Origin: a virus
Virus record (IMG/VR): IMGVR_UViG_3300046451_000396
Coordinates: 1 to 41,891 of that record
Direction: 5' to 3' (one strand)
DNA length: 41,891 nt
Positions 41,802-41,891 of the stretch are shown one piece after another. A program made the translations under genes and the position numbers. Below the pieces are notes generated by a model, which saw only the letters and a program-made list of their open reading frames with translations, did not search any database and was not told where the DNA came from. How positions within the stretch are numbered: position 1 is the stretch's first letter; the number at the start of each line of letters is the position of its first letter.

Positions 41802-41826
41802 AAAAAAACCCCGGACAATGCCGGGG
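41802..41826 (-). terminator. strong minus-strand intrinsic terminator
   Basis: On the minus strand CCCCGG-CATTGT-CCGGGG is followed by TTTTTTT (41808-41802): a perfect 6-bp GC stem plus T7. It would end a minus-strand gene entering from the right edge and isolates that gene from the C-rich region. Confidence 0.9.
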
Positions 41827-41860
41827 CCTTAATATTATTTAGGGGGGTTTATGTAAGAAT

Positions 41861-41891
41861 TTATACAAGGCCCCAATCGTCCGGGTATTCG
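41861..41891 (-). CDS. 3' end of a gene cut by the window edge
   Basis: In one minus frame the edge reads EYPDDWGLV then TAA at 41863-41861, 34 nt before the strong terminator. The short acidic/aromatic tail looks like a protein C-terminus; the other two frames also close soon. The terminator shows that some minus gene ends here; the frame choice is tentative. Confidence 0.35.
   Translation of the reverse strand, partial: EYPDDWGLV

Noticed and set aside
1-41891. CRISPR array or insertion sequence
   Set aside because: No regularly spaced direct repeats of CRISPR type and no transposase or terminal inverted repeats found.

Overview
The window is part of a tailed-phage genome, most likely a marine podovirus of the HMO-2011-like kind (phages of SAR116, roseobacter and SAR11-type hosts). 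This placement rests on gene content and order recalled from that group: a T7-like replication set (family A DNA polymerase, T7-type endonuclease I), a class I ribonucleotide reductase pair, MazG, and a long opposite-strand block with terminase, portal, scaffold, capsid, two tail-tube-like proteins, S74-type fibres, a lysis cassette and large internal virion proteins. No integrase, repressor or phage RNA polymerase is visible. Both window edges cut genes.

Layout. (1) 1-7989, plus strand: replication and nucleotide supply. It holds DNA polymerase (3' part), a conserved replication-associated protein, a Cas4/RecB-like Fe-S nuclease, endonuclease I, dNMP kinase, a 2-oxoglutarate oxygenase, NrdA, NrdB, MazG and small ORFs, mostly joined by TAATG or ATGA stop/start overlaps. 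(2) 7973-8161: a strong sigma70-like promoter, a roughly 70-nt intergenic RNA predicted to fold as an H-type pseudoknot ending in a terminator, then a tRNA-Thr(UGU). (3) 8163-39664, minus strand, read right to left: small genes, TerS, TerL, portal, scaffold, capsid behind a long structured leader, tail tube A and B, a 1609-residue S74 fibre, a second fibre, a HlyC-like acyltransferase, a repeat-rich rod protein, the lysis cassette and internal virion proteins, one with a lytic transglycosylase domain. (4) 39897-41003, minus strand: an Fe-S carrier (HesB/ErpA type), a PD-(D/E)XK nuclease and an unknown protein. (5) About 41060-41800: a gene-free, strongly C-rich stretch, followed by a clear minus-strand terminator for a gene that runs off the right edge.

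How it fits together. The left block makes and processes DNA: RNR, dNMP kinase and MazG manage dNTPs, and nucleases degrade host DNA and resolve junctions. The right block builds and releases virions. Promoters found by eye are mostly of host sigma70 type with 17-bp spacers, which suggests reliance on host RNA polymerase.

Most unusual points: the promoter-pseudoknot-terminator RNA at 8008-8078; a 51-nt piece of the terL helix-turn-helix region that reappears, circularly permuted and in frame, inside a neighbouring conserved gene (38923-38973); an A10 run at 39210-39219 that separates a gene from a start-less, Cys-rich extension ending exactly on the next start codon; the multi-hairpin leader of the capsid gene; and the C-rich non-coding region. 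All structures and alignments were judged by eye.
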